Positions 36,894-46,138 of a stretch of DNA of 64,000 bases are shown piece by piece. The notes under the pieces are model-generated. The model saw only the letters and a list, made by a program, of their open reading frames with translations, made no database searches and was not told the origin of the DNA. The stretch covers positions 45,455 to 109,454 of the forward strand of contig DASPXE010000053.1 of assembly GCA_035637455.1 (NCBI GenBank), in the 5' to 3' direction. The translations under genes and the position numbers were made by a program. The stretch is from 20CM-4-69-16 sp035637455. GTDB taxonomy: Bacteria > Gemmatimonadota > Gemmatimonadetes > Gemmatimonadales > GWC2-71-9. Position 1 is the first letter of the stretch. Each line of letters begins with the position of its first letter.

Positions 36894-37589
36894 ATGTTCG
36901 AGCTCGGCCGCTCCACCACACACCGCCGCGGCTTTTTGGGGCGGATCGCCGCCAGCGCCGCCGCTGTCGGCCTGGGGGGCCTCGTCGCTCCGTTTGCAGC
37001 GGCGGCCCGGCCCACCCGCGCCGCGACGCGGGCCTCGGCGAATCCCGAATTCGAGGCATGGCTGAACAAGATCACGGGGAAACACAAGATGGTGTACGAC
37101 GTCCCCGAGCCGAACGACGGCTTTGGGTTCGCGTGGGCCCGCGTGTTCCTCAACACCACGAACGAGACCTACGGCACCACGGACGCGGACAACACCGTGG
37201 TGATCGTGCTCCGTCATTCGGGGATTCCGTACGCGATGGAGAGCGCGATGTGGGCGAAGTACAGGTTCGGCGACGCGTTCAAGATCACCGATCCCGCAAC
37301 GAAGGGGCCCGCTGTCCGCCATCCGCTCATCCATCTCAAACCCGGCGACGTGCCGATCCCCGGCATGGGCACCGACGAGCTGCTGGCGAAGGGTGTCCTC
37401 ATCGGCGTGTGCAACATCGCCCTCACCTTCAACAGCATGCGGTTGGCGAAGGACATGGGCATGCAGGCCGAGGCCATCAAGAAGGACTGGGTCGCCAACC
37501 TGCTCCCAGGCGTGCTGGTAGTGCCCTCGGGCGTGATCGCGGTGAACCGCTCCCAGGAGAAGGGCTGCACGTACTGCTTCGCCGGATGA
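36894..37589 (+). CDS. Tat-exported DsrE-like protein
   Basis: 231 residues. The N-terminus RRGFLGRIAASAAAVGLGGL is a twin-arginine signal, so it is exported folded. The mature part resembles DsrE/DsrF-like sulfur-relay folds: NTVVIVLRHSGIPYAM, ELLAKGVLIGVCNIALTF and LLPGVLVVPSGVIAVNRSQEKG, with Cys in GVCNIAL and a C-terminal CTYC pair that could carry sulfur or bind metal. The ATG at 36894 has a perfect AGGAGG 4 nt upstream; the gap to the cytochrome stop is 11 bp, so the two are one operon. Partnership in periplasmic sulfur metabolism is inferred from that pairing. Confidence 0.65.
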   Translation: MFELGRSTTHRRGFLGRIAASAAAVGLGGLVAPFAAAARPTRAATRASANPEFEAWLNKITGKHKMVYDVPEPNDGFGFAWARVFLNTTNETYGTTDADNTVVIVLRHSGIPYAMESAMWAKYRFGDAFKITDPATKGPAVRHPLIHLKPGDVPIPGMGTDELLAKGVLIGVCNIALTFNSMRLAKDMGMQAEAIKKDWVANLLPGVLVVPSGVIAVNRSQEKGCTYCFAG

Positions 37590-37598
37590 AAAACAAGA

Positions 37599-37632
37599 GG
37601 GGTCCGGAGAGCCTCGCGGCTCGCCGGACCCC
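37599..37632 (-). terminator. Intrinsic terminator of the HEAT-repeat gene
   Basis: Long hairpin between two convergent stops: outer stem GGGGTCCGG (37599-37607) with CCGGACCCC (37624-37632), inner stem GAGCC / GGCTC, tetraloop TCGC. On the minus strand it is followed by TCTTGTTTTT, so it is a strong intrinsic terminator for the leftward HEAT gene; it may also stop rightward transcripts from the DsrE-like gene. Confidence 0.75.
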
Positions 37633-37647
37633 TGACACGCCCGTCGC

Positions 37648-39042
37648 TTAGATCCCCTTCTTCACCTTCGGCCGCACGCGCACCCGTACGTTCCGGTCTT
37701 CGTCGTCGATCTGGCTCAGCGCCCAGCGCGCCGCGTCCTGCACGTCGCGGGACTCGTCCTGAAGCGCCGCCTTGAGCGGCTCGATCGCACGCGAGCTCTC
37801 GATCTGGCCCAGCGCCCACGCCGCCGCGATCCGAACGTCCGGCTCGCGGTCTTTGAGCGCCGCCGCCAGGGGATCGACCGCGGCCGCATCCTCGATCTCA
37901 CCCAGCGCCCACGCGGCGAGCTGGCGGGTTTCCGAATCGGGATCCTTGAGCGCGGCGCTCAACGGGTCGACGGCGCTGCCGTGCTCGATCTGACCGAGCG
38001 CCCAGATGGCGGCGCGCTTCACGTGGGGCGATTCGTCGTGCACCAGGGCGCCGAGGCCGCCCACGGCGCGCGGGCTCTCGATTTGCCCCAGCGCGTGCGT
38101 GGCGGCCAGCCGAACCTGGGGATCCCGATCGTGCAGCAGCGGCAGCAGCAGATCCACCCCTTCCTTGTCCTCGATCTGTCCCAGCGCCCAGACGGCCGCG
38201 CGGCGCACGTCGGGCGACGGATCCTTGAGCGCCTCGCCCAGGACGGGCACGGCGCGCGCGCTTTCGATCTCCCCCAGCGCCCAGGCGGCAAGCGCTCGCA
38301 CCTCGGGCGAGCGGTCCCGCAGCGCTTGGCTCAGGGGCTCGATCGCCCGGGGGCTCTCCGCCTCACCCAGGGCCCACGCCGCGGCTCGCCGCACCGGAAC
38401 GGCGTCGTCCGCCAGGGCGTTCGCCAGCGCCCCGATTGAGCTCGAGTCTTCGATCTGCCCTAGACCGCGCGCCGCCATCGCCCGAACGGCCGCGTCCCGG
38501 TCCCGGAGGGCGGTCTGCAGCGGGCGGAGCGCGCGCCGGTCTTGGAGCTCGCCGAGACCGAGCGCTCCCGTCTCCCGGAGGCCCGGGCTGGCGTCGCCGA
38601 GCAGCGCGAGGAACGCGTCGTAGCTCGCCGCCGAGCGCGCCCGGCCGAGCACCCGCGCAGCGATGTTCCGCACGCAGCGGCTATCGTCGCGCAGCACCGC
38701 GCGGAACGCCCCCGAGACGGCCACGTCCCCGCCGTACCAGGCCGGGCCGTGGCGCACGTGCACCCGGACGTGCGGCACCCGGATACCCATGCGCAGCGCC
38801 ATCGGCATCGGCATGGGGGTGGGCATCGGCATCGGCGTGGGGGTCGGGAACAGCCTCGGCTCCCAGGGGAAGCCCCACGAGTTACTGATCGCCTGTCCCG
38901 CGAGCTCGCACACGGTCGAGTCGGACGTCTTGAGAAGCCCGAGGACACGGGCGACTGCCCCTGAGTCCATGGGGGCGTCGAGCGCGCGTTGCGCGGCGAG
39001 CCGTGTCGCCGCGAGCAGAAGGACCGCCGTCCAGCGGAGCAT
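37648..39042 (-). CDS. Exported HEAT-repeat protein
   Basis: 464 residues with signal peptide MLRWTAVLLLAATRLAAQ. About ten HEAT (PBS-lyase-like) repeats of 31 residues fill residues ~150-450, each like RLAAAWALGEIESPRAIEPL with small and hydrophobic positions regular to the residue. Between signal and repeats is a low-complexity PTPTPMPMPTPMPMPMAL tract (about residues 66-84) and a His/Arg-rich stretch. The end VRVRVRPKVKKGI is basic. HEAT scaffolds bind proteins; nothing shows the partner. The ATG at 39042 has GAGG 6 nt upstream. Repeats nearly identical in DNA suggest recent expansion by unequal exchange. It is monocistronic with its own terminator. Confidence 0.88.
   Translation of the reverse strand: MLRWTAVLLLAATRLAAQRALDAPMDSGAVARVLGLLKTSDSTVCELAGQAISNSWGFPWEPRLFPTPTPMPMPTPMPMPMALRMGIRVPHVRVHVRHGPAWYGGDVAVSGAFRAVLRDDSRCVRNIAARVLGRARSAASYDAFLALLGDASPGLRETGALGLGELQDRRALRPLQTALRDRDAAVRAMAARGLGQIEDSSSIGALANALADDAVPVRRAAAWALGEAESPRAIEPLSQALRDRSPEVRALAAWALGEIESARAVPVLGEALKDPSPDVRRAAVWALGQIEDKEGVDLLLPLLHDRDPQVRLAATHALGQIESPRAVGGLGALVHDESPHVKRAAIWALGQIEHGSAVDPLSAALKDPDSETRQLAAWALGEIEDAAAVDPLAAALKDREPDVRIAAAWALGQIESSRAIEPLKAALQDESRDVQDAARWALSQIDDEDRNVRVRVRPKVKKGI
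37708..38545 (-). repeat. 93-bp tandem repeat array within the HEAT gene
   Basis: The phrase beginning GATCTGGCYCAGCGCC recurs at 37708, 37801, 37894, 37987 and 38080 with exact 93-bp spacing and continues, more degenerate, to about 38.5 kb. It encodes the 31-residue HEAT unit, so the array is coding, not a CRISPR or satellite. Confidence 0.85.
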
Positions 39043-39109
39043 GGAGGACCTCGACGGAAAGGGGGACGGTGTCGTGATCACCGGGCGCCAAACGGTGGGA
39101 TGTGTGAGG

Positions 39110-39170
39110 GAGCTGAAAGGTTGCAGCAGGGCCGGGGCTCGTCGGGGGAACGAGCGTCAGGCTTCAGCTC
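39110..39170 (-). other. Structured leader region upstream of the HEAT gene
   Basis: In the 149-bp gap between the metallopeptidase stop and the HEAT start, GAGCTGAA (39110-39117) pairs with TTCAGCTC (39163-39170), enclosing a smaller hairpin GCTCGT (39137-39142) / ACGAGC (39150-39155). It may be a terminator of the metallopeptidase gene or a 5' UTR structure. No riboswitch family was recognised. Confidence 0.35.
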
Positions 39171-39191
39171 CGGCACGTCGAGTGGCCGCTT

Positions 39192-40199
39192 TCACCTCCA
39201 CCCCCGCAGGCTCCTGATGAAATCGCCCAGCACGAGGAACTTTTCGAACACCGGCACGCCCTTCCGCTTACGCCCGAACTCGGCGAACAGCTCTCGCAAC
39301 CGACCTCGCCGCGCCACGTAGAAGCGGAACGTCTCGGCGAAATCTTCCTGCGGGTGCGTCGCGGCGTACGCGGTAACGTAGTTCGGCAGGGTCGTGGTAA
39401 CGCCGCTGCGCTCGAAGTCCACCCACTTCGAGTCCGCCACGCGGTACACCTTGCGTACCTCGCCGAAGGCGCGGCGGAACCGGCCGGTACGCGTGAACGA
39501 CCAGTTGTGATAGAGAAACGAGTGGCCAAGCTCGTGCAGAATCAGCCCGGTGAGCATGTTCCACGAGATCTCGTCGCGCCACCGCTTCCGGGTGACGTAG
39601 CGCCGCTCGATCTCGATGACCTTGGGCGAGCGGTGCGTCACGCCCGACACCCCCGGCCGGAGCAGCACGCGGTAGTTCCAGTCCTTGACTCGTGACACGA
39701 CGAGCAGCTGGCGCACCCGGCGCAGCGCCTGGCGGATGAGGTCGCGCCCCGTGGCGTCCTCGCCGCACCAGGGACAAACGTCCATCCAGTCGTCCACACC
39801 CTTGCTGCAGTGTGGGCAGATGTTCTGGTAGCCGTCGTACCGCCACTTCTGGGGCCGGCCGCACCAGGGGCAGTACGGCATCGGGTACATCACGCCACCG
39901 CCGCACCCCCAGCGGCAGCGCCGCTCGTACTTAAACCCTTTCGGGGCCTTGAGCGGCTCGGGGCTCGACGCTTCGTCGGTGATGTCGCGCCCGCACCAGG
40001 GACAGAACGAGAAGGCGTCGGAGACGATCCAGCCGCAGTAGTAGCACTCGGCCCCCGTTGCCTTCTGCGTGTCGCGCCACTCGAGCCGGCGCCCGCAGTT
40101 GGAGCAGTGCGACCAGAAGCGCTCCAGCTCCGCACCGCACGTCGGGCAACGCAGCTCCGGCGTCGGCACCTCGCGACGCCGCCCCACGGGCCTAGCCAT
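39192..40199 (-). CDS. Multi-zinc-ribbon protein with HEXXH metallopeptidase-like domain
   Basis: 335 residues, cytosolic. The N-terminal half holds four to five zinc-ribbon knuckle pairs: CPTCGAE / CSNCGRR, CYYCGW / CPWCGRD, CRWGCGGG / CPWCGRP, and CPHCSKG / CPWCGED. The C-terminal half has LILHELGHSFLYHNWSF (HELGH, about residue 230), a likely zinc-peptidase active site, then a Glu-rich stretch HPQEDFAETFRFY that may supply the third ligand. Its first 8 nt overlap the end of the ATP-grasp gene, so the two are one unit. Neither peptide substrate nor ribbon partner is known. Confidence 0.8.
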   Translation of the reverse strand: MARPVGRRREVPTPELRCPTCGAELERFWSHCSNCGRRLEWRDTQKATGAECYYCGWIVSDAFSFCPWCGRDITDEASSPEPLKAPKGFKYERRCRWGCGGGVMYPMPYCPWCGRPQKWRYDGYQNICPHCSKGVDDWMDVCPWCGEDATGRDLIRQALRRVRQLLVVSRVKDWNYRVLLRPGVSGVTHRSPKVIEIERRYVTRKRWRDEISWNMLTGLILHELGHSFLYHNWSFTRTGRFRRAFGEVRKVYRVADSKWVDFERSGVTTTLPNYVTAYAATHPQEDFAETFRFYVARRGRLRELFAEFGRKRKGVPVFEKFLVLGDFIRSLRGWR

Positions 40200-41199
40200 G
40201 GTCGCGCTCTAACGCCTCGTCGACGATCCGCTGGATGAACTCGTCATAGCCCATCCCCGCCTTCTCCGCGGCGTTCGCCATCTCGTGCTCGAATGCGATG
40301 AAAGGATTGGGATTGACCTCGAGCACGTACACTTCGTCGTCGTGCGTCAGCCGCAGGTCGATGCGCCCGTAGTCCTGGAGCCACAACGCGTGGAACGCGG
40401 TCGTGCAGATATCCCCGATCTTCGCCGTGAGCTCGTCCGACAGGCCTTTCGCGAACACGTTCTTGATCTTCTTGCGCTTGCGGTACTCCTCGTCCCACTT
40501 CGCCTTGTAGGTCGCGATGCGGTGCTCCCCGTTTTCGGCCTCCCCGAACGTCATCTCGATGATCGGCAGCTGCTGGACCGTCTCGTTCCCGACCAGGCCG
40601 ACGTACAACTCCCGGCCTTCGATCAGCTCCTCGACGATCGCCGCCTGGCGGAATTTCTCGTGGATGAACTTCACCCGCTCGGCCAAGTCCTCGTCGTTCT
40701 CGACCACCGATGCCTGCGCGATCCCCACCGACGCATCCTCGAGCAGCGGCTTCACGATCAGCGGGAACCGGAGCTCCGACGGGCGCATGGGCTTCTCGCC
40801 GAGGTGGCACTCGGTGAACGCCGGGACTCGGATGCCGTGGTAGGCGAGGATTTTCTTCGTGAGCGACTTGTTGCGCGCGACGAGCAGAGCCGTGGGCGAC
40901 GAGCCAGTGTAGCGATAGCCGTGCATCTCCAGCACCGCCGCCAATGCGTATTCGTGCCGCGCGTTGCGCCGGAACGACTCGCAGCCGTTGAAAACGAGCT
41001 TGGGCTGGAAGGCGGCGAGCCGCTCGAGCATCGGTCCCAGCTGCTCGGCGACCCCGACCATGAGGACGTCGTGCTGCTGCGCCAGCAGCGCGCGGGCCAC
41101 ATCGTACTCTGCCTCCTCGATCTTCGCCTCCACGGCTTTCTTGTAGTCGGCGTCGTCCCATTCGGGGTGCAGGGTGTCGAACAGGACGGCGATCTTCAT
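40192..41199 (-). CDS. ATP-grasp ligase (D-Ala-D-Ala ligase-like)
   Basis: 335 residues, three-part ATP-grasp fold similar to Ddl: N-terminal Rossmann-like LVFNGCESFRRNARHEYALAA, central RFPLIVKPLLEDASVGIAQ with the ATP-binding Lys, and C-terminal LQDYGRIDLRLTHDDEVYVLEVNPNPF with the metal-binding Glu and Asn. These enzymes ligate a carboxylate (often an amino acid or peptide) to an amine using ATP. Classical Ddl motifs such as HGxxGEDG are absent, so a peptide or other substrate is more likely than D-alanine. The start at 41199 (ATG) is preferred to GTG 41208. It overlaps the zinc-ribbon metallopeptidase gene by 8 nt. Confidence 0.82.
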   Translation of the reverse strand: MKIAVLFDTLHPEWDDADYKKAVEAKIEEAEYDVARALLAQQHDVLMVGVAEQLGPMLERLAAFQPKLVFNGCESFRRNARHEYALAAVLEMHGYRYTGSSPTALLVARNKSLTKKILAYHGIRVPAFTECHLGEKPMRPSELRFPLIVKPLLEDASVGIAQASVVENDEDLAERVKFIHEKFRQAAIVEELIEGRELYVGLVGNETVQQLPIIEMTFGEAENGEHRIATYKAKWDEEYRKRKKIKNVFAKGLSDELTAKIGDICTTAFHALWLQDYGRIDLRLTHDDEVYVLEVNPNPFIAFEHEMANAAEKAGMGYDEFIQRIVDEALERDHG

Positions 41200-41287
41200 G
41201 CCGCCCACCCCCGCCCCTCGTCATTGCGGATTCTCGCGACAGAGGGTCGTAGCCTCCAATCCGCAATCGGCAATCCGAAATCCGCAA

Positions 41288-42782
41288 TCATGCCCGCACC
41301 CGCTGCATATCCCGCCCCACGGTCGTCAGCGCGATCAGGATCAGGAGCCCGCCGACCGCCCCCGCGGACGGCAGCAGCAGCATCGCCGGCCGCAGGCCGA
41401 ACCGGTCGGAGAGGTACCCGACGAGCGGCGGCGCGATGGCGTCGCCCGCGAGGTGCGAGAACAGCACGTACGCGCCGATGACCGAGGCTCGCACCGCGGG
41501 CGGCACGACGTCCAGGATCACGGCCGAGAGGGGTCCATTGTACCAGGTATAAAGGAAGAAGGTCGCGAACAGGAGCGGCACGAACAGCCGCAACTCGTCG
41601 ACGAGCAGGAGGGCGGCGCACACCGGCCCACCGAGCACGAACCCCGCCCCGGATACCACCACCCGGCCCCCGCTCCAGCGCGTCAGCAGCCAGTCGCCGA
41701 CCTGGCCCCCGAACAGCCCGCCAAGCGCGCCGCCAGCGAGCCCCCAGATGCCGAACTGCCGGCCCACGACCGCGACCGACAGGCCATGCGCGCGCTGCAT
41801 GAAGCTCGGCGCCCAGGCGATCAGCCCGTTTACCGCGAACGTCACTAGCGCGCCGCCCAGGAACATCCAAATCAACGTCGGGGTTCGGAGCACGGTCGCG
41901 GCGGCTTGGAGAAACTCGCCGAACGCCGTCGCGGCGACCTCGGTCGCCTCGGTCGTGCGCCGCACGGCGGCGGGGACGAGCCGCACGACGGTCCAGATAA
42001 TCCCGACGCTCACAAACGCCGCGAACACCGCGGTCTCGATGCCCGGCGGCAGGCCCTCGAACAGATCCAGCAGCCCGCTCAGCGCGGCACCGGCGAGCGC
42101 GAGCCCGATGAGGGGCTTGCCGTACTGCATCGCCTGTCGCCGCCCGCGCTCGAACCACCCCTGGAGGGTAGTCGCCATCGGCGCGGGCGGGCGCTGCCGC
42201 GGCTCGCGCAGCCGCGAGGCGAGGATCGCGAGCAAGAAGCCCGGCACGCCCATGGCCACGAACGCAGCGCGCCACCCGTAGTGCTCGGCGAGCACGCCGC
42301 CCAGCCAGATGCCCAGCACCCCTCCGAACGCCATACCGACGGAATAGACGCCGATCGCGAACGCCCGCCGCCGGCCCTGGTAGAATTCCGCGATCAGCGC
42401 CTGCGCCGCCGGCCCGTAGCCGGCCTCGCCGACCCCGACCAGGGAGCGGCACACCAGCAGCTGCCAGAAGCGGTGGACCGCGGCTCCGAGGGCGGTGAAG
42501 GCGCTCCAGAGCCCCACGCCGAACGCGATCACCGCGCGGCGCGAGCGCAGATCGCCGATGACGCCGAGCGGCAGCGCCGCGAGCGACAGCACGACGACGT
42601 ACGCCGAGCCGAGCCAACCGAGCTGCTGGTCGGAGAGCGTGAGCTCGCGCTTGATGTGCTCGAACAGGGCGAAGATGACGTTGCGGTCGGTGTAGTTCAG
42701 GAGGTTGATGAGTGTGAGCAGGCCGAGGGCGTACGCTGCGTACCCCCCGGCGCCGCTGGCTCCGCGATCCGCCCCCGCGCCC

Positions 42783-42802
<20 letters not shown>
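41288..42802 (-). CDS. MFS transporter (spinster-like), probable CTG start
   Basis: About 504 residues with 12 predicted membrane segments. The family sequence begins GLLTLINLLNYTDRNVIFAL (helix 1) and continues ALPLGVIGDLRSRRAVIAFG, the MFS loop-2/3 motif, and GVGEAGYGPAAQALIAEF in helix 4. The first GTG (42592) would remove helix 1, and no ATG, GTG or TTG is in frame upstream. CTG at 42802 has a perfect GGAGG with 6-nt spacing inside the DHS-like gene (20-nt overlap), which strongly supports a CTG start. Substrate unknown. It lies downstream of the DHS-like gene; a link to amine export is only a guess. Confidence 0.85.
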
Positions 42803-43922
<1,120 letters not shown>

Positions 43923-43926
43923 GGCG

Positions 43927-44673
43927 TCAGGCGTCTCTGTCGATGGCCGGGAGCTCTCTGCTGCGGCGCTCCCGGGCCTGCCGGATAATGGCGACCGCGT
44001 CGCTCGCGGTATCGGTCGTGTGGAACAGGTCCAGGTCCGTCGTCGCGATCTTTCCTTCCCCGGCGACCCGATCGCGCAGCCAGTCGGTCATCCCCAGCCA
44101 GTACGCCTGGCCGAACAGGATTACGGGAAAGTGACGGACCTTGCCGGTCTGGATCAGGGTCAGCGCTTCGAACAGCTCGTCCATGGTGCCGTAGCCACCG
44201 GGGAAGACGATGAACGCCGTCGAGTACTTCACGAACATCGTCTTGCGCACAAAGAAATAGCGGAAATTGATCGCCCGCTCCACGTAAGGGTTGAGCCCCT
44301 GCTCGAACGGCAGCTCGATGTTGCAGCCGATGGACAAGCCGTTCCCTTCCTGGCAACCGCGGTTGGCCGCCTCCATGATGCCGGGGCCGCCCCCGGTGAT
44401 GATGGGGAAGCCCTCCTCGGCGAGCATGCGCGCGGTCTCCACCGCCTTCTCGTAGTACGGGTCGTCGACGGGCGTGCGTGCCGACCCGAAGATCGTTACG
44501 GCATTGTACACGTCCGAGAGCGTGTCGAACCCTTCGACGAATTCTCCCATGATGCGGAGCACCCGCCATGAGTCGGTCCTCGTGAACGCGCGACGCTCAC
44601 GGGGGAGCTGCGTGAGGAGTCGTTCGTCCTCAGTGACCGCTTTGCGCTGCGAGCCGCTCGAGTGCTGCGACAT
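43927..44673 (-). CDS. LOG-family (TIGR00730) nucleotide phosphoribohydrolase-like protein
   Basis: 248 residues, Rossmann-like lysine-decarboxylase/LOG fold. The signature residues are present: GGGPGIMEAANRGCQ and PGGYGTMDELFE, which bind the phosphate and ribose of nucleoside monophosphates in LOG enzymes (the name lysine decarboxylase is historical and wrong). LOG proteins release adenine or cytokinin bases from AMP-type nucleotides. The ATG at 44673 with AGGA 7 nt upstream is preferred to 44730, which would add a Cys/Pro-rich leader. It overlaps the aminotransferase gene by 44 nt on the same strand, so they are co-transcribed. Confidence 0.88.
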   Translation of the reverse strand: MSQHSSGSQRKAVTEDERLLTQLPRERRAFTRTDSWRVLRIMGEFVEGFDTLSDVYNAVTIFGSARTPVDDPYYEKAVETARMLAEEGFPIITGGGPGIMEAANRGCQEGNGLSIGCNIELPFEQGLNPYVERAINFRYFFVRKTMFVKYSTAFIVFPGGYGTMDELFEALTLIQTGKVRHFPVILFGQAYWLGMTDWLRDRVAGEGKIATTDLDLFHTTDTASDAVAIIRQARERRSRELPAIDRDA

Positions 44674-45811
44674 AGTCGTCCTGCACGTTGTAGAAGAAGG
44701 GGGACAGGCGGACGTGACCGGGCCGCGCATCCGCGATGACCCCGGCCGCCGCGAGGTGGCGGACGCGGTCCGCGGGATCCTCCACGGGGAGCATCACGAT
44801 CGCCGAGCGGTCCTCCCCCCGAGCGGCCACCTTGGGCCGGAGGCCCATGGCCCGAGCGCGCGCGATCAAGTCCTCGGTGAGCGCGGCCGTCACGTCGCGG
44901 ATCGCGGGCACGCCGATCTCCTCGATGTAGTCGAGGCCCCCGAGCTGCGCGTAGATCGCGGCGAGCGACGGGGTGCCCAGCTCGAAGCGTCGAGCATCCT
45001 CGTGCCACTCGAGCGACCGCGGCTCAAAGGCGAACTGGTTCCTGTGGCCGAACCAGCCGGCGATCGCCGGCGCGAGGCTACGCGCCAGCTCGGCTCGCAC
45101 GTACAGGAACACGATCCCGGGGCCGCCCAGCAACCACTTGAGCCCGCCCGCGGTGAGGAAGTCGACTCCCGCCGCCGGCGCATCGCACGGCACTTGCCCC
45201 ACCGACTGGTACGCGTCGATCAGGCACAGGGCGCCTTTGGCGTGCGCCGCGTCCGCGACGGCGCGGATATCCTGGATCGCGCCGCTCGTGAAGTAAACGT
45301 GCGAGGTCGCGACCAGCGCAGTGCGCTCGTCCACGGCGCGGCCGATCGCCTCGACGGGCACGGAGACCTGGTCAGGGCTCTCCACGACGACGAGCTCGAT
45401 CCCGCGTCCGCGCTTCGCGAGCCACTGGTAGGCGACGGTCGGGAAGTCGAGCGACGTCACCACGACCTTGGGGCGACGCGCGTAGTCGAGCGACTCCGCC
45501 ACCGCGGAGAGCGCTACGGAGATGCTGGGCGCGAGCGCGATTTCTTCCGGCGCCGCGCCGATCACGCGAGCGTAGCGCGCCCGCAGCTCCGAGAGGGCGG
45601 CCCACCACACGTCATACCACGCGGACGCCCCGCGCGCCTGCCACAGGTCGAGGAACTCCACGACCTTGTTGCGGGCGCGCTCGCCCAGCGCGCCGAGCGA
45701 GCAAGTATTGAGGTAGATGCGGTCCCGGAAGATCGGGAACTCGCTGCGGTAGCGGGCGAGCCGATGCGCCCCGGCCTGGTGGCCCGTCTTCAGGCCGCTT
45801 GCGAACGTCAT
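44630..45811 (-). CDS. Aminotransferase class V (cysteine desulfurase / kynureninase-like)
   Basis: 393 residues, fold-type I PLP enzyme. YLNTCSLGALGERARNKV marks the N-terminal family segment, ALCLIDAYQSVGQVPCD the PLP-binding Asp, and FLTAGGLKWLLGGPG the Schiff-base Lys (about residue 224). Compared with true IscS/SufS, the active-site Cys loop is not recognisable near the C-terminus, so isopenicillin-epimerase- or kynureninase-like activity is as likely as desulfuration. It is the first gene of the leftward set (LOG, DHS-like, MFS) and divergent from the small gene before queG. Confidence 0.82.
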   Translation of the reverse strand: MTFASGLKTGHQAGAHRLARYRSEFPIFRDRIYLNTCSLGALGERARNKVVEFLDLWQARGASAWYDVWWAALSELRARYARVIGAAPEEIALAPSISVALSAVAESLDYARRPKVVVTSLDFPTVAYQWLAKRGRGIELVVVESPDQVSVPVEAIGRAVDERTALVATSHVYFTSGAIQDIRAVADAAHAKGALCLIDAYQSVGQVPCDAPAAGVDFLTAGGLKWLLGGPGIVFLYVRAELARSLAPAIAGWFGHRNQFAFEPRSLEWHEDARRFELGTPSLAAIYAQLGGLDYIEEIGVPAIRDVTAALTEDLIARARAMGLRPKVAARGEDRSAIVMLPVEDPADRVRHLAAAGVIADARPGHVRLSPFFYNVQDDYVAALERLAAQSGH

Positions 45812-45871
45812 AGGCGGTCAATATACAGAAGGAAAAGCACGGTCGACACGTCCCGACGTAGATTGCGTGGC

Positions 45872-46138
45872 ATGCCGTCCCCCGCCCGCTGGTCGGCCCT
45901 GTTCGCGCGCCTCGCGCTCCGCGCCGCGGTCAACCCGCGACTCGCCCTCGACCTGTTGCGCCTCGCCTGGAGCTTCCGGGCGCGTGACTGGTACCGCCGC
46001 CCGCCGTTTGTACCGCTCCCGCCGCGGGAGTACACACGCTGGCGGATGCTCACCGCTTACGGCGATGAACACGCCGTGCCGCCGCTCCAGGACGTGATCA
46101 ACTTCGCCCGCTGGCGGCGAGAAACCATGCACGTATGA
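45872..46138 (+). CDS. Small conserved-looking protein upstream of queG
   Basis: 88 residues. Amphipathic helical N-terminus (RWSALFARLALRAAVNPRLAL), then REYTRWRMLTAYGDEHAVP and a Trp/Arg-rich tail (VINFARWRRETMHV). No domain recognised. The stop overlaps the queG start as ATGA, so the two are translationally coupled. Possible role in tRNA modification is only by association. The ATG at 45872 lies 60 bp from the divergent PLP gene. Confidence 0.6.
   Translation: MPSPARWSALFARLALRAAVNPRLALDLLRLAWSFRARDWYRRPPFVPLPPREYTRWRMLTAYGDEHAVPPLQDVINFARWRRETMHV

Noticed and set aside
37708..38545. Regular repeats that could be a CRISPR array
   Set aside because: Period is 93 bp in frame, the whole unit is repeated without spacers and encodes HEAT repeats.
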